Made by a program: the position numbers and the translations under genes
The notes under the pieces: generated by a model
What the model saw: only the letters and a program-made list of their open reading frames with translations
Told to the model about the DNA's origin: nothing
Databases searched by the model: none
Source of the DNA: Sphingomonas sp. BK345
GTDB lineage: Bacteria > Pseudomonadota > Alphaproteobacteria > Sphingomonadales > Sphingomonadaceae
Length of the DNA: 64,000 nucleotides
Direction of reading: 5' to 3'
NCBI RefSeq assembly: GCF_014193845.1
Contig: NZ_JACHZX010000001.1
Span: 1 to 64,000 of the forward strand
In this document: one piece after another, positions 36,484 through 45,513 of the stretch
Position numbering within the stretch: position 1 is the stretch's first letter
Layout of the letters: each line of letters opens with the position of its first letter

Positions 36484-38999
36484 TCTGGCTGTTACTCGCG
36501 CAGGCCGCCGACCCGGTGGCCGCGACCGTCGCGACGATGACGATCGAGGAGAAAGCGGCGCAGCTGCAGAGCACCGCGCGGGCCGACACCAAGGCCAAGC
36601 TGCCCGCCTATGACTGGTGGAGCGAAGGGCTGCACGGCGTGGCGCGCAACGGCTACGCCACCGTCTTCCCGCAGGCGATCGGCATGGCCGCGACCTGGGA
36701 CACCGACCTGGTCCACCGCATCGGCGACGTGGTCGCGACCGAGGCGCGCGCGCGCTTCAACGCGCGACCGGTCGACGCCGACCGCCGCATCTATGAGGGG
36801 CTGACGATCTGGTCCCCCAACATCAACATCTTCCGCGACCCGCGCTGGGGCCGGGGGCAGGAGACCTACGGCGAGGACCCGTATCTCACGGGGAAGTTGG
36901 GCGTCGCCTTCATCACCGGGCTGCAGGGGCCGAACCCGCTCTATCCCAAGGTAATCGCCACCCCGAAGCATTTCGCGGTGCACAGCGGCCCCGAGGCTGG
37001 GCGCGACGGCTTCGACGTCGACCCGAGCCCGCAGGACGTGGAGGCAACCTATACCCCCGCGTTCCGGCTCGCGATCACCGAGGGCAAGGCGCGCTCGCTG
37101 ATGTGCGCCTACAACTCCATCCACGGCGTGCCCGCCTGCGCCTCCTCGCCTTTGCTCAACGACCGGCTGCGGCGCGACTGGGGCTTCACCGGCTTCACCG
37201 TCTCCGACTGCGACGCGGTCGCCAACGTCCATCTCTTCCACCATTACCGGCTCGACGTCGCCGAGGCGGCTGCGGTGTCGGTGCGCGGCGGTGACGATCT
37301 CAACTGCGGCAACACCTATGGCGCGCTGCCCGAGGCGGTGAAGCGCGGGCTGGTGAGCGAGCAGGAGGTCGACCGCGCGCTGATCCGCTCGCTCGAGGCG
37401 CGTCGCGCGCTCGGCATCGCGTTCGACGCGACCAGTCCCTGGTCGAAGATCGCAGCCAGCGAAGTGGGCACGCCCGCGCACCACGCGATCGCGCTGGAGG
37501 CGGCGCGCAAGGCGATCGTGTTGCTCAAGAACGACGGCGATCGGCTGCCGCTCGCGCCGGGTACCAAGGTGGCGGTGATCGGCGCCAACGCGGACGATCT
37601 CGGCGTCCTCCAGGGCAACTACCACGGCACCGCCGCGCGCCCGGTGACGCCACTACAGGGCGTGCGCGCGCGCTTCCCGGGCGCGACCTACGCGCAGGGC
37701 TCGGTGCTGGCGGACGGCGCGCCGGTGGTGCTGCCCGAGACCGCGCTCAAGGGGCTGACCGTTAGCTACACCGCGGGCGAGCGCACCGTCGCCCCCGCCG
37801 CGGCGCGCACGATCGACCTCGACCTCAACCGCGCGGCGCCCGCACCCGAGCTGCCGGTGACCGGCTATGTCGCGCGCTGGACCGGCGCGCTCCAGCCGCC
37901 GGCGGCGGGGCGCTACCGGCTGGTGCTCGACCAGACGCAATGCTGGAAGAACTGCACCACGCATGACAGCGCGCGGCTGACGATCGGCGGGCGCGTGCTC
38001 CACGACGGTGCGCTGCCCAAGGGCCGCGTCGAGATCGATTACGACAGCGATGGCAGCGCGCAGCCGCTCGAGCTCACGCTTGACCATCGCAGCGAGGACG
38101 ACAGCTTCCGCCTGCTGTGGCTGCCCCCCGCCGACGCGCTGCTGGACGAGGCGGTCGCCGCCGCGCGCGGCGCCGACGTGGCGGTGGTGGTCGGCGGGCT
38201 CTCGCCCGACCTCGAGGGCGAGGCGCTCCAGGTGCAGGTACCTGGCTTCGTCGGTGGTGACCGTACCGACATCGCGCTGCCAGCGCCGCAGCAGCGGCTG
38301 CTCGCCGCGCTGAAGGCGACGGGCAAGCCGATCGTGCTGGTGCTCGCCAGCGGCAGCGCGGTCGCGGTCGATCCCGCGGTGGCGGACTCGATCGTGGCGC
38401 TATGGTACCCCGGCGAGGCGGGCGGCACCGCGCTGGCGGACGTGCTCTCAGGTGCGACCAACCCGTCGGGCCGGCTGCCGGTGACCTTCTACAAGGCGAC
38501 AACCGACCTGCCCGCCTTCGTCGATTATGGCATGAAGGACCGGACCTACCGCTATTTCACCGGCACACCGCTCTGGGGCTTCGGCCACGGGCTGAGCTAC
38601 ACCCGCTTCGGCTATGATCGAGTCAGCGCGCCAGCCACGCTCGCTGCGGGAGCGCCGCTGACGCTCACCGCGCGCGTGACGAACCAGGGCCAGCGCGCCG
38701 GCGAGGAGGTGGTGCAGGCCTATGTCGTGCCGCCAGCCACCAAGGGTGGGAGCTTCACGGCACCGGTACTCCAGCGCCAGCTTGCCGGCTTCCAGCGCAT
38801 CGCGCTCCGGCCGGGCAAGAGCGGCACCGCACGGCTCACGCTCGACCCGCGCTTCCTCAGCGTGGTCGAGCGCGACGGCCGCCGCCACGTGCCGCCGGGC
38901 GCCTATCGCGTCTGGGTTGGCGGCGGCCAGCCGGGCGATGGAGAGGGAAGCTGGGTCGCCGTGACTCTAACGGGCGAGGACAAAGACCTGCCGAAGTGA
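36480..38999 (+). CDS. GH3 glycoside hydrolase with PA14 domain (beta-xylosidase/beta-glucosidase type)
   Basis: An 839-residue exported enzyme. The start is probably TTG 36480, eight bases after GGGAGG and overlapping the GH2 stop (TTGA). It yields a short signal peptide MIWLLLAQA. The GH3 N-terminal domain has YDWWSEGLHGVARNG, PKHFAVHSGPE and the nucleophile in FTVSDCDAV (D243). A PA14 domain (about 455-545) is inserted in the C-terminal sandwich domain, and a fibronectin-III-like domain closes the protein. The YDWWSEGLHG and SDCDAV pattern is typical of xylosidase-type GH3 enzymes. By position it matches the beta-1,2-xylosidase of the Xanthomonas N-glycan cluster, but beta-glucosidase activity cannot be excluded. 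Confidence 0.92.
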   Translation: MIWLLLAQAADPVAATVATMTIEEKAAQLQSTARADTKAKLPAYDWWSEGLHGVARNGYATVFPQAIGMAATWDTDLVHRIGDVVATEARARFNARPVDADRRIYEGLTIWSPNINIFRDPRWGRGQETYGEDPYLTGKLGVAFITGLQGPNPLYPKVIATPKHFAVHSGPEAGRDGFDVDPSPQDVEATYTPAFRLAITEGKARSLMCAYNSIHGVPACASSPLLNDRLRRDWGFTGFTVSDCDAVANVHLFHHYRLDVAEAAAVSVRGGDDLNCGNTYGALPEAVKRGLVSEQEVDRALIRSLEARRALGIAFDATSPWSKIAASEVGTPAHHAIALEAARKAIVLLKNDGDRLPLAPGTKVAVIGANADDLGVLQGNYHGTAARPVTPLQGVRARFPGATYAQGSVLADGAPVVLPETALKGLTVSYTAGERTVAPAAARTIDLDLNRAAPAPELPVTGYVARWTGALQPPAAGRYRLVLDQTQCWKNCTTHDSARLTIGGRVLHDGALPKGRVEIDYDSDGSAQPLELTLDHRSEDDSFRLLWLPPADALLDEAVAAARGADVAVVVGGLSPDLEGEALQVQVPGFVGGDRTDIALPAPQQRLLAALKATGKPIVLVLASGSAVAVDPAVADSIVALWYPGEAGGTALADVLSGATNPSGRLPVTFYKATTDLPAFVDYGMKDRTYRYFTGTPLWGFGHGLSYTRFGYDRVSAPATLAAGAPLTLTARVTNQGQRAGEEVVQAYVVPPATKGGSFTAPVLQRQLAGFQRIALRPGKSGTARLTLDPRFLSVVERDGRRHVPPGAYRVWVGGGQPGDGEGSWVAVTLTGEDKDLPK

Positions 39000-39020
39000 G
39001 GGCGCCTCGCCTTACCACCT

Positions 39021-39118
39021 CGTCGCCCCGGATTCATCCCGGGGCCTACCTCGCAGCGCACCTCGCGATCGCGACGCGCGCGGCACGGTGGATCCCGGAC
39101 CATGTCCGGGATGACGAC
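39021..39118. repeat. Paired intergenic repeat, GTCATCCCGG-related (copy 3)
   Basis: CCCCGGATTCATCCCGGGG on the left and GGATCCCGGACCATGTCCGG with GGGATGAC on the right form inverted, hairpin-prone units. It occupies the gap between the GH3 and GH125 genes. Confidence 0.65.
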
Positions 39119-39135
39119 CTAGGAGAAGACATAGC

Positions 39136-40569
39136 ATGACGATCGACCGCCGCACCTTCGTGGGCGCCGCCGCGGCCCTGGCCGCCGCCCCCACGACCGC
39201 GCGTGCCGCCACCCACGCGGCCTTCGCCAGCAAGCGCCCGTCGCTCGGCGAGCGCCGCTTCACCAGCCGCGCGGTGGAGCAGGAGATGCAGCGCGTCTCG
39301 ACCAAGATCGGCGATCCCAAGCTGCGCTGGATGTTCGGCAACTGCTACCCGAACACGCTCGACACGACGGTGCGGCTAGGAACGGTCGACGGCCGCGCCG
39401 ACACGTTCGTGATCACCGGCGACATCGACGCGATGTGGCTGCGCGACAGCTCGGCGCAGGTGGCGCCCTACGTCCATCTCGCCAAGGCCGACCCGCGGCT
39501 GGGCGAGCTGTTCCGCGGGCTGATCGCGCGGCAGGCGCGCTGCATCCTGATCGACCCGTATGCGAACGCCTTTCTTGAGGACCCCAGGGCCAAGACGCAG
39601 CTGGAATGGTCGCTCAAGGACGTCACCGAGCTCAAGCTGGGCGTGGCCGAGCGCAAGTGGGAGATCGACTCGCTCTGCTATCCGATGCGGGTGGCGCTGC
39701 AATATTGGCAGGCGACCGGCGACGCGCGCCCGTTCGACAGGACCTGGGCGGAGGGCGCGCGCGCCAGCATCCGCACCTTCCGCGAGCAGCAGCGCAAGGA
39801 CGGGCCGGGGCCGTACCGCTTCCTGCGCGTGTCCGACCGCAACACCGAGACGTTGCCCTCGCGCGGCTACGGCAATCCGATCAAGCCGGTCGGGCTGATC
39901 GCCTCGGGCTTCCGCCCCTCCGATGACGCGTGCCAATATCCCTTCCTGATCCCGTCCAACCTGTTCGCGGTGAGCGCGCTGCGCGGTCTGGCGACGGTGG
40001 CGAACGAGGCCAAGAAGGATGCGGCGCTGGCGCAGGAGGCAAGCGCGCTGGCGGACGAGGTCGGCGCGGCGCTGCGCGCTTACGGCACGATGAAGCTGCG
40101 CGACGGCCGCGAGGTCTGGGCCTATGAGGTCGACGGCTACGGCAATGCCTATTTCATGGACGACGCCAACGTGCCGTCGCTGTCGGGGCTCTCCTATCTC
40201 GGCTGCGTCGCCCCCGACGACGCGCTGTGGCGCCGTACCGAGGCGGCGGCGTGGAGCGACGTGAACCCCTATTTCTTCCGCGGTCGCGCCGGCGAGGGTA
40301 TCGGGGGTCCGCACGCGGGGCTGCGGCAGATCTGGCCGATGTCGCTGATCGTGCGCGCGCTGTCGACCAACGATCCGGCGGTGATCCGCGCCTGCCTCAG
40401 GACGATCCGAGACACCGACGCGGGCACGGGCTTCATCCACGAGAGCTTCGACCAAGACGATCCGAACACGTGGACGCGCCACTGGTTCGCCTGGGCCAAC
40501 GGTCTGTTCGGCGAGCTGATCGTGCGGCTGGCCGCGACGCAGCCCGCGCTGCTCGCGGGAGCGCTGTAA
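39136..40569 (+). CDS. GH125 exo-alpha-1,6-mannosidase
   Basis: Removes alpha-1,6-linked mannose from N-glycan or mannan fragments. It is 477 residues with a twin-arginine signal ([16 protein letters not shown]). The single (alpha/alpha)6 domain shows the family blocks [14 protein letters not shown] (catalytic Asp region, about 94-107), [19 protein letters not shown] and [22 protein letters not shown] 39136 follows AGGAGAAGAC. It lies after a palindromic repeat downstream of GH3. Its stop overlaps an in-frame ATG of the GH92 frame (TAATG), although the true GH92 start is probably further on. Confidence 0.95.
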   Translation: MTIDRRTFVGAAAALAAAPTTARAATHAAFASKRPSLGERRFTSRAVEQEMQRVSTKIGDPKLRWMFGNCYPNTLDTTVRLGTVDGRADTFVITGDIDAMWLRDSSAQVAPYVHLAKADPRLGELFRGLIARQARCILIDPYANAFLEDPRAKTQLEWSLKDVTELKLGVAERKWEIDSLCYPMRVALQYWQATGDARPFDRTWAEGARASIRTFREQQRKDGPGPYRFLRVSDRNTETLPSRGYGNPIKPVGLIASGFRPSDDACQYPFLIPSNLFAVSALRGLATVANEAKKDAALAQEASALADEVGAALRAYGTMKLRDGREVWAYEVDGYGNAYFMDDANVPSLSGLSYLGCVAPDDALWRRTEAAAWSDVNPYFFRGRAGEGIGGPHAGLRQIWPMSLIVRALSTNDPAVIRACLRTIRDTDAGTGFIHESFDQDDPNTWTRHWFAWANGLFGELIVRLAATQPALLAGAL

Positions 40570-40601
40570 TGGAGCGGGACGAGGTCGGGACGCTCGCTGC
40601 C

Positions 40602-40700
40602 GTCACCGGTGCCCCAGCGGAGGCCGGGGCTCAGTTGGAGAACGCTGCGCAAGAGTCACTACGGCCTACGCAGCTGGACCCCGGCCTTCGCCGGGGTACG
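40602..40700. repeat. Paired palindromic repeat, GCCGGGG family (copy 3), inside the upstream GH92 reading frame
   Basis: GTGCCCCAGCGGAGGCCGGG at the left and CTGGACCCCGGCCTTCGCCG at the right are inverse copies, closely matching 4258 and 31305. The element happens to be open in the GH92 frame, which would translate it as a Pro/Gly/Arg-rich leader. Confidence 0.75.
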
Positions 40701-40706
40701 GGCGAG

Positions 40707-43058
40707 GTGAGAAACGAAGCGCCGCGCCCTCACCGCCTCCAGCTCAGCCGTCGCGCGCTGCTCGCCACCGCCGCGAGCACCGCGCTCGCCGCCCCGCTCC
40801 CCCTCGCCGCCGCGGCGCGAAGGCAGCGCACCGCCCCCAACCTCTTCGTCGGCACGGGCGGCGACGGCCACACCTATCCCGGAGCGACGCTCCCCTTCGG
40901 CATGGTGCAGCTCTCGCCCGACACCGACGTCGAGCGCTGGGACACCTGCTCGGGCTACCACCACGGCGACGGCTCGATCATGGGGTTCAGCCACACCCAC
41001 CTCTCGGGCACGGGCATCGGCGACATGCTCGACGTGCTGCTGGTGCCGACACGCGGCGAGGTGAAGCTCACGCCCGGCCCGCTCGCCGATCCCGACGCTG
41101 GCTATCGCCAGCGCTACTCCGACGAGCTTGCCGAGCCCGGCTATTACCGCGTGAAGCTCGAGAGCGGCGTGCTCGCCGAACTCACCGTGACCGAGCGCAC
41201 CGGCTGGCACCGCTACACCTTCCCCGGGGGCGCGGCGCATGTGCTGGTCGACCTGTCGCACCTCGTGCTCGACAAGAGCGACGCCAAACCGCTGATCGAC
41301 GAGGCCTCGCTCGCGCTCGACGCCGAGGGCACGCTGACTGGCAGCCGCCGCGTCCATCGCTGGGCCAAGGGACGGCGCATTCACTTCGCACTCCAGCTGT
41401 CGCGCCGGCCCGACCGCGTGACCTTCTACGGCGATGAGGACAAGGAGCAGCCCGCCGGCGCCAGCGGCGTGCGGGGCAAGCGCGTCAAGGCGGTGCTCCA
41501 CTTCGACGAGGCCGGGGGCGCGCCGCTGCTGGCGCGCTGCGGCATCTCCGCGGTCGACGTCGCGGGGGCGCGGGCCAACCTCGCCGCCGAGGCGCGCGGC
41601 TGGGACTTCGACGCGGTCCGCCGCGCCGCCGCACGCCGCTGGGCCAACCAGCTCGGCGCGATCGCGGTGGAGGGCGGCAGCGCCGACCAGCGCGTCATCA
41701 TGGCCTCGGCCTTGTACCACGCGATGGTCGCGCCGACACTCTTCTCCGACGTCGACGGCCGCTACATCGGACTCGATCGCCGGCCGCAGCGCGTCCCCGC
41801 GGGCGAGCGCGCTTTCTCGACCTACTCGCTGTGGGACACGTATCGCGCGCTCCACCCGCTGCTGACGCTCGTCGCGCCCGATCAGGCCGGGGCGCTGGTG
41901 CGCGACCTCGTCCGTCAGACGCAGCAGAGCCCCTACGGCCCGCTCGTCTGGCCGCTCCAGGGCGTCGAGACCGGGACGATGATGGGCTGGCACGGCGTGT
42001 CGGTGCTCGCCGAGGCGCAGGCCAAGGGGATCCCCGCCGACTATGCCGCCGCCTGGCCGGCGATCCGCAAACGCTCGTTCGATTTCACCGCGCCCGACCT
42101 CGACAACAGCAAGGGTCGCGACCTGTACGACGCCAAGGGCTATGTCCCCGCCGACGTCTGGTTCGAGAGCGTCAGCCGCACGCAGGAATATGCCTATGAC
42201 GACTGGGCCTCGTCACACCTCGCGCGCGCTGCGGGGCAGAGCGCCGACGCCGAGCGGCTGGGGAAGCGCTCGGGCAACTGGCGCAACGTGATCGATGCCC
42301 GCATCGGCTTCGCGCGCCCGCGCTTCGCCGACGGCAGCTGGTGGAAGGACTATGATCCGATCCAGCTCGGCCACATGCCCAAGCCGTGGTGGCGCGACTA
42401 TACCGAGGCGAACGGCTGGCAGGCGACCTTCCTCAACCAGCACGACGTCTATGGGCTGATCCGCCACATCGGCGGCGACCGCGCGTTCGAGGCTAAACTG
42501 GACGCGCTGTTCACCGCCCCCTCGACGCTGCCCGCCAACGCGCCGCCCGATATCGCCGGGCTGGTCGGCCAGTACGCGCACGGCAACGAGCCCGACCAGC
42601 ACGCGCCCTATCTCTACGCCTATGTCGGCGCGCCGTGGAAGACGCAGGCGATGGTGCGGCGACTGTGCGTCGAGATGTACCAGAACGCGCCCAAGGGCGT
42701 GATCGGTAACGACGATTGCGGGCAGATGAGCGCCTGGTTCGTGTTCTCGGCGCTGGGCTTCTACCCGGTCGACCCGGTCGAGGCGGCCTATGTGTTCGGC
42801 TCGCCCCTGTTCGAGCGCGCGACGCTGCGCGTCGGTGATGGCAAGCGGCTGGTGATCGAGGCGCCGGGCAACCGCGCCGACACGCCCTATGTCGCCGCGG
42901 TGACGTGGAACGGGCGGCCCTGGACGAAGAGCTGGATCAGCCACGCCGAGCTGGTCAGGGGAGGCACGCTGCGCTTCACGATGAGCGCGACGCCGGTGCC
43001 CGGCTTCGGCCGCGCGATGGCGGATCGCCCGCCGTCGTTCGGGCGGGTGCCGGGGTGA
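40707..43058 (+). CDS. GH92 alpha-mannosidase
   Basis: A calcium-dependent exo-alpha-mannosidase acting on alpha-1,2-, 1,3- or other linked mannose of N-glycans. From GTG 40707 it is 783 residues with a twin-arginine signal (LSRRALLATAAS). Family blocks are FVGTGGDGHTYPGATLPFGM, GFSHTHLSGTG, LWDTYRALHPLLTL, HGNEPDQHAPYLY (catalytic acid Glu) and GNDDCGQMSAWFVFSALGFY (base Asp pair). An in-frame ATG at 40569 overlaps the GH125 stop, but its 46 extra residues are mainly the translated palindromic repeat and would bury the signal peptide. I therefore prefer 40707, although its ribosome site is weak. Confidence 0.93.
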   Translation: MRNEAPRPHRLQLSRRALLATAASTALAAPLPLAAAARRQRTAPNLFVGTGGDGHTYPGATLPFGMVQLSPDTDVERWDTCSGYHHGDGSIMGFSHTHLSGTGIGDMLDVLLVPTRGEVKLTPGPLADPDAGYRQRYSDELAEPGYYRVKLESGVLAELTVTERTGWHRYTFPGGAAHVLVDLSHLVLDKSDAKPLIDEASLALDAEGTLTGSRRVHRWAKGRRIHFALQLSRRPDRVTFYGDEDKEQPAGASGVRGKRVKAVLHFDEAGGAPLLARCGISAVDVAGARANLAAEARGWDFDAVRRAAARRWANQLGAIAVEGGSADQRVIMASALYHAMVAPTLFSDVDGRYIGLDRRPQRVPAGERAFSTYSLWDTYRALHPLLTLVAPDQAGALVRDLVRQTQQSPYGPLVWPLQGVETGTMMGWHGVSVLAEAQAKGIPADYAAAWPAIRKRSFDFTAPDLDNSKGRDLYDAKGYVPADVWFESVSRTQEYAYDDWASSHLARAAGQSADAERLGKRSGNWRNVIDARIGFARPRFADGSWWKDYDPIQLGHMPKPWWRDYTEANGWQATFLNQHDVYGLIRHIGGDRAFEAKLDALFTAPSTLPANAPPDIAGLVGQYAHGNEPDQHAPYLYAYVGAPWKTQAMVRRLCVEMYQNAPKGVIGNDDCGQMSAWFVFSALGFYPVDPVEAAYVFGSPLFERATLRVGDGKRLVIEAPGNRADTPYVAAVTWNGRPWTKSWISHAELVRGGTLRFTMSATPVPGFGRAMADRPPSFGRVPG

Positions 43059-43134
43059 GCGCGACTTTCTCGCTTCCTATTGCCGCGGCGAAGGCGGACC
43101 CTTTGCAAGAGCCGCGCAACGCTCTCGCACTTCC

Positions 43135-43331
43135 GTCATCCCGGACTTGTTCCGGGATCAACGCTTCTGCGAAGGCGAAGGGCGGTAAGTTCGCGGGACG
43201 GTGGTTCCCGGAACAAGTCCGGGATGACGGAAGGTTTTTCAAAGGTCTCGCGACCACCCCGGCTCACTTTCGGGTCGCGCGCGAGATGCGGCGACCTTGC
43301 CCAACTGAACCCCGGCGTTCGCCGGGGTGGT
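43135..43331. repeat. Paired repeat GTCATCCCGGACTTGTTCC (copy 4) plus a single GCCGGGG unit
   Basis: The cleanest copy of its family: GTCATCCCGGACTTGTTCCG at the left and CGGAACAAGTCCGGGATGAC at the right (43135-43229) are near-perfect inverse units. It is followed by a single CCCCGGCGTTCGCCGGGG palindrome at about 43309-43326. Together they fill most of the 310-base gap between GH92 and GH29; no gene is seen there. Confidence 0.8.
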
Positions 43332-43368
43332 GCTATCCTCTGCTATCGCGCCCCGACTGGAGCCACCC

Positions 43369-45273
43369 ATGACCGACCTCACCCGCCGCGCGCTGCTCGC
43401 CGCCAGCGCCGCCACCGCCGCACTGCCCGCCGCCGCGCAGCGCACCGCTGCGCCGAAGCCCTGGGGCGCGACGCCGTCGCGGCGTCAGCTCGCCTGGCAC
43501 GCGCGCGAGCAATATGCCTTCGTCCATTTCTCGATCAACACCTTCACCGACCGCGAATGGGGCTACGGCGACGAGAGCCCGGCGTTGTTCAACCCCAGCG
43601 ACTTCTCCGCCGACCAGATCGTCGCCGCGGCCAAGGCGGGCGGCATGCGCGGCATCATCCTCACCGCCAAGCACCACGACGGCTTCTGCCTCTGGCCGAC
43701 CCGGCTGACCGAACATTGCATCCGCAACAGCCCCTACAAGCAGGGCAAGGGCGACATCGTGCGCGAGATGGAGCTGGCGACCCGGCGCGCCGGACTCGCT
43801 TTCGGCCTCTATCTCTCGCCCTGGGATCGCAACCATCCGGAGTACGGCCGTCCAGGCTACGTCGACTATTTCCGCCAGCAGGTGGTCGAACTCTGCACCA
43901 ACTACGGCGAGCTGTTCGAGTTCTGGTTCGACGGTGCCAACGGCGGCGACGGCTATTACGGCGGCGCGCGGGAGGCGCGGAAGATCGACGCGCCGCGCTA
44001 TTACAACTGGCCGTCGATCGTGGCGCTGGTCCACCAGCATCAGCCGATGGCGTGCACCTTCGACCCGCTCGGCGCCGACGTGCGCTGGGTCGGCAACGAG
44101 GACGGCGTCGCGGGCGACCCGTGCTGGCCGACCATGCCCAACCACCCCTACGTGCAGAGCGAGGGCAACTCGGGCGTGCGCGGCGCGCCTTTGTGGTGGC
44201 CGGCCGAGACCGACGTCTCGATCCGCCCGGGCTGGTTCTACCACGCCGACGAGGACGCCAAGGTCAAGGACCCGGCGCGGCTGCTGCGGCTGTACGACGA
44301 GTCGGTCGGGCGCGGCACCAACCTCAACCTCAACCTGCCGCCGGACCGGCGCGGCCGGCTGCACGACCATGATGTCGCGGTGCTCAAGAGCTTCGGCGAC
44401 GCGCAGGCCGCGACCTATGCGACCGATCTCGCGCGCGGCGCGGTCGCGCACGCCAGCGCCGAGCGCGGGCCAGCCTTCGCCGCGGCGCGCGTGCTCGACG
44501 GGCGGCGCGACACCTATTGGTCGACGCCCGACGCGATCACGACGCCGACGCTCACGCTCGACCTGCCGCCGGGCCGCGCGTTCGACGTGATCCGGCTGCG
44601 CGAGCATCTGCCGCTCGGCGTGCGCGTGACCCGCTTCGCGGTCGACCTGGAGGAGGGCGGCGCGTGGCGCACGGTCGCGGAGCATGAGTGCATCGGCGCG
44701 CAGCGGATCATCCGCCTGCCGCGGCCAAGCGAAGCGCGGCGGCTGCGGCTGCGCGTGGTCGAGGCGCCCGCCTGCCCCGCGATCAGCGAGATCGCGCTGT
44801 TCCGCCAGGTTGCGCCGGTCGCGGTGGCGCCGGTGCGCTCGTCCGACCCGACCGTGCTCGCCAAAGACAAGTGGCGCATCGTCGCGGCGAGCGGCGCCGG
44901 TGCCGAGGCGCTGATCGACGGCGACGCGGCGACGCGCTGGACCGTCCCCGCCCCCTCCTCCGCCGCGCCCGCGAGCGTGACGATCGATCTCGCCGCGGCG
45001 CTGACGTTGACCGGCTTCAGCCTCACGCCCTCGCGCACCGTGGCGAAGGATACTGCGCCGCCGCGCGGCTATCGTTGCGAGACCAGCGCGGACGGCACGA
45101 CCTGGCAGCCCGCGGCCAGCGGCGAGTTCGGCAACATCGCCTATGCGCTGTCGACGCAGCGCGTGGCATTCACGCCGCGCCGGGCACGTTACCTGCGCGT
45201 GACCTTCGACGCGGTGGCACTGCCGGCGTCACAGCTGACGGTGGCGGAGATCGGGGCGTTTGGGGGAATGTGA
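43369..45273 (+). CDS. GH29 alpha-L-fucosidase with C-terminal discoidin domains
   Basis: Removes alpha-linked L-fucose, as on the core GlcNAc or antennae of N-glycans. It is 634 residues with a twin-arginine-like signal (LTRRALLAASAA). The GH29 barrel (about 35-360) has the motifs FVHFSINTFTDREWGYG, ILTAKHHDGFCLWP and the nucleophile in FEFWFDGAN (D188). Two F5/8-type C (discoidin) domains, about 375-490 and 510-634, probably bind sugar. ATG 43369 (MTDLTRR) gives a proper signal; an upstream in-frame GTG at 43327 lies next to the repeat. It is the last plus-strand gene of the N-glycan locus. Confidence 0.93.
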   Translation: MTDLTRRALLAASAATAALPAAAQRTAAPKPWGATPSRRQLAWHAREQYAFVHFSINTFTDREWGYGDESPALFNPSDFSADQIVAAAKAGGMRGIILTAKHHDGFCLWPTRLTEHCIRNSPYKQGKGDIVREMELATRRAGLAFGLYLSPWDRNHPEYGRPGYVDYFRQQVVELCTNYGELFEFWFDGANGGDGYYGGAREARKIDAPRYYNWPSIVALVHQHQPMACTFDPLGADVRWVGNEDGVAGDPCWPTMPNHPYVQSEGNSGVRGAPLWWPAETDVSIRPGWFYHADEDAKVKDPARLLRLYDESVGRGTNLNLNLPPDRRGRLHDHDVAVLKSFGDAQAATYATDLARGAVAHASAERGPAFAAARVLDGRRDTYWSTPDAITTPTLTLDLPPGRAFDVIRLREHLPLGVRVTRFAVDLEEGGAWRTVAEHECIGAQRIIRLPRPSEARRLRLRVVEAPACPAISEIALFRQVAPVAVAPVRSSDPTVLAKDKWRIVAASGAGAEALIDGDAATRWTVPAPSSAAPASVTIDLAAALTLTGFSLTPSRTVAKDTAPPRGYRCETSADGTTWQPAASGEFGNIAYALSTQRVAFTPRRARYLRVTFDAVALPASQLTVAEIGAFGGM

Positions 45274-45325
45274 GTAGGGCGCACCGCGCATCTCCCGTCT
45301 TCGGCCAGGCTGATCCCCACGCCCC

Positions 45326-45446
45326 GTTCGTGCTGAGGAGAGGCTGAGCTCGTCGAATCCTCGTCTCGAAGCACCTCCGAACGTCCGGCGTGGCGGTGCT
45401 TCGAGACGGCACTTCGACTTCGCTCAGTGCCTCCTCAGCACGAACG
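45326..45446. repeat. Paired intergenic repeat, GCTTCGAGAC family (copy 2)
   Basis: GTTCGTGCTGAGGAGAGGCT at the left and GTGCCTCCTCAGCACGAACG at the right are inverse copies, with GTCTCGAAGC and GCTTCGAGAC in the middle. The second copy of the family is at 17431-17555. It lies between the convergent GH29 and GH144 genes and may double as a bidirectional terminator. Confidence 0.75.
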
Positions 45447-45513
45447 GAGCGGAAGCGCGCGATCTCACAAGCGACGCGACCAACCAAGCCGGCCCCCGCC
45501 CCTGATCCCACCC

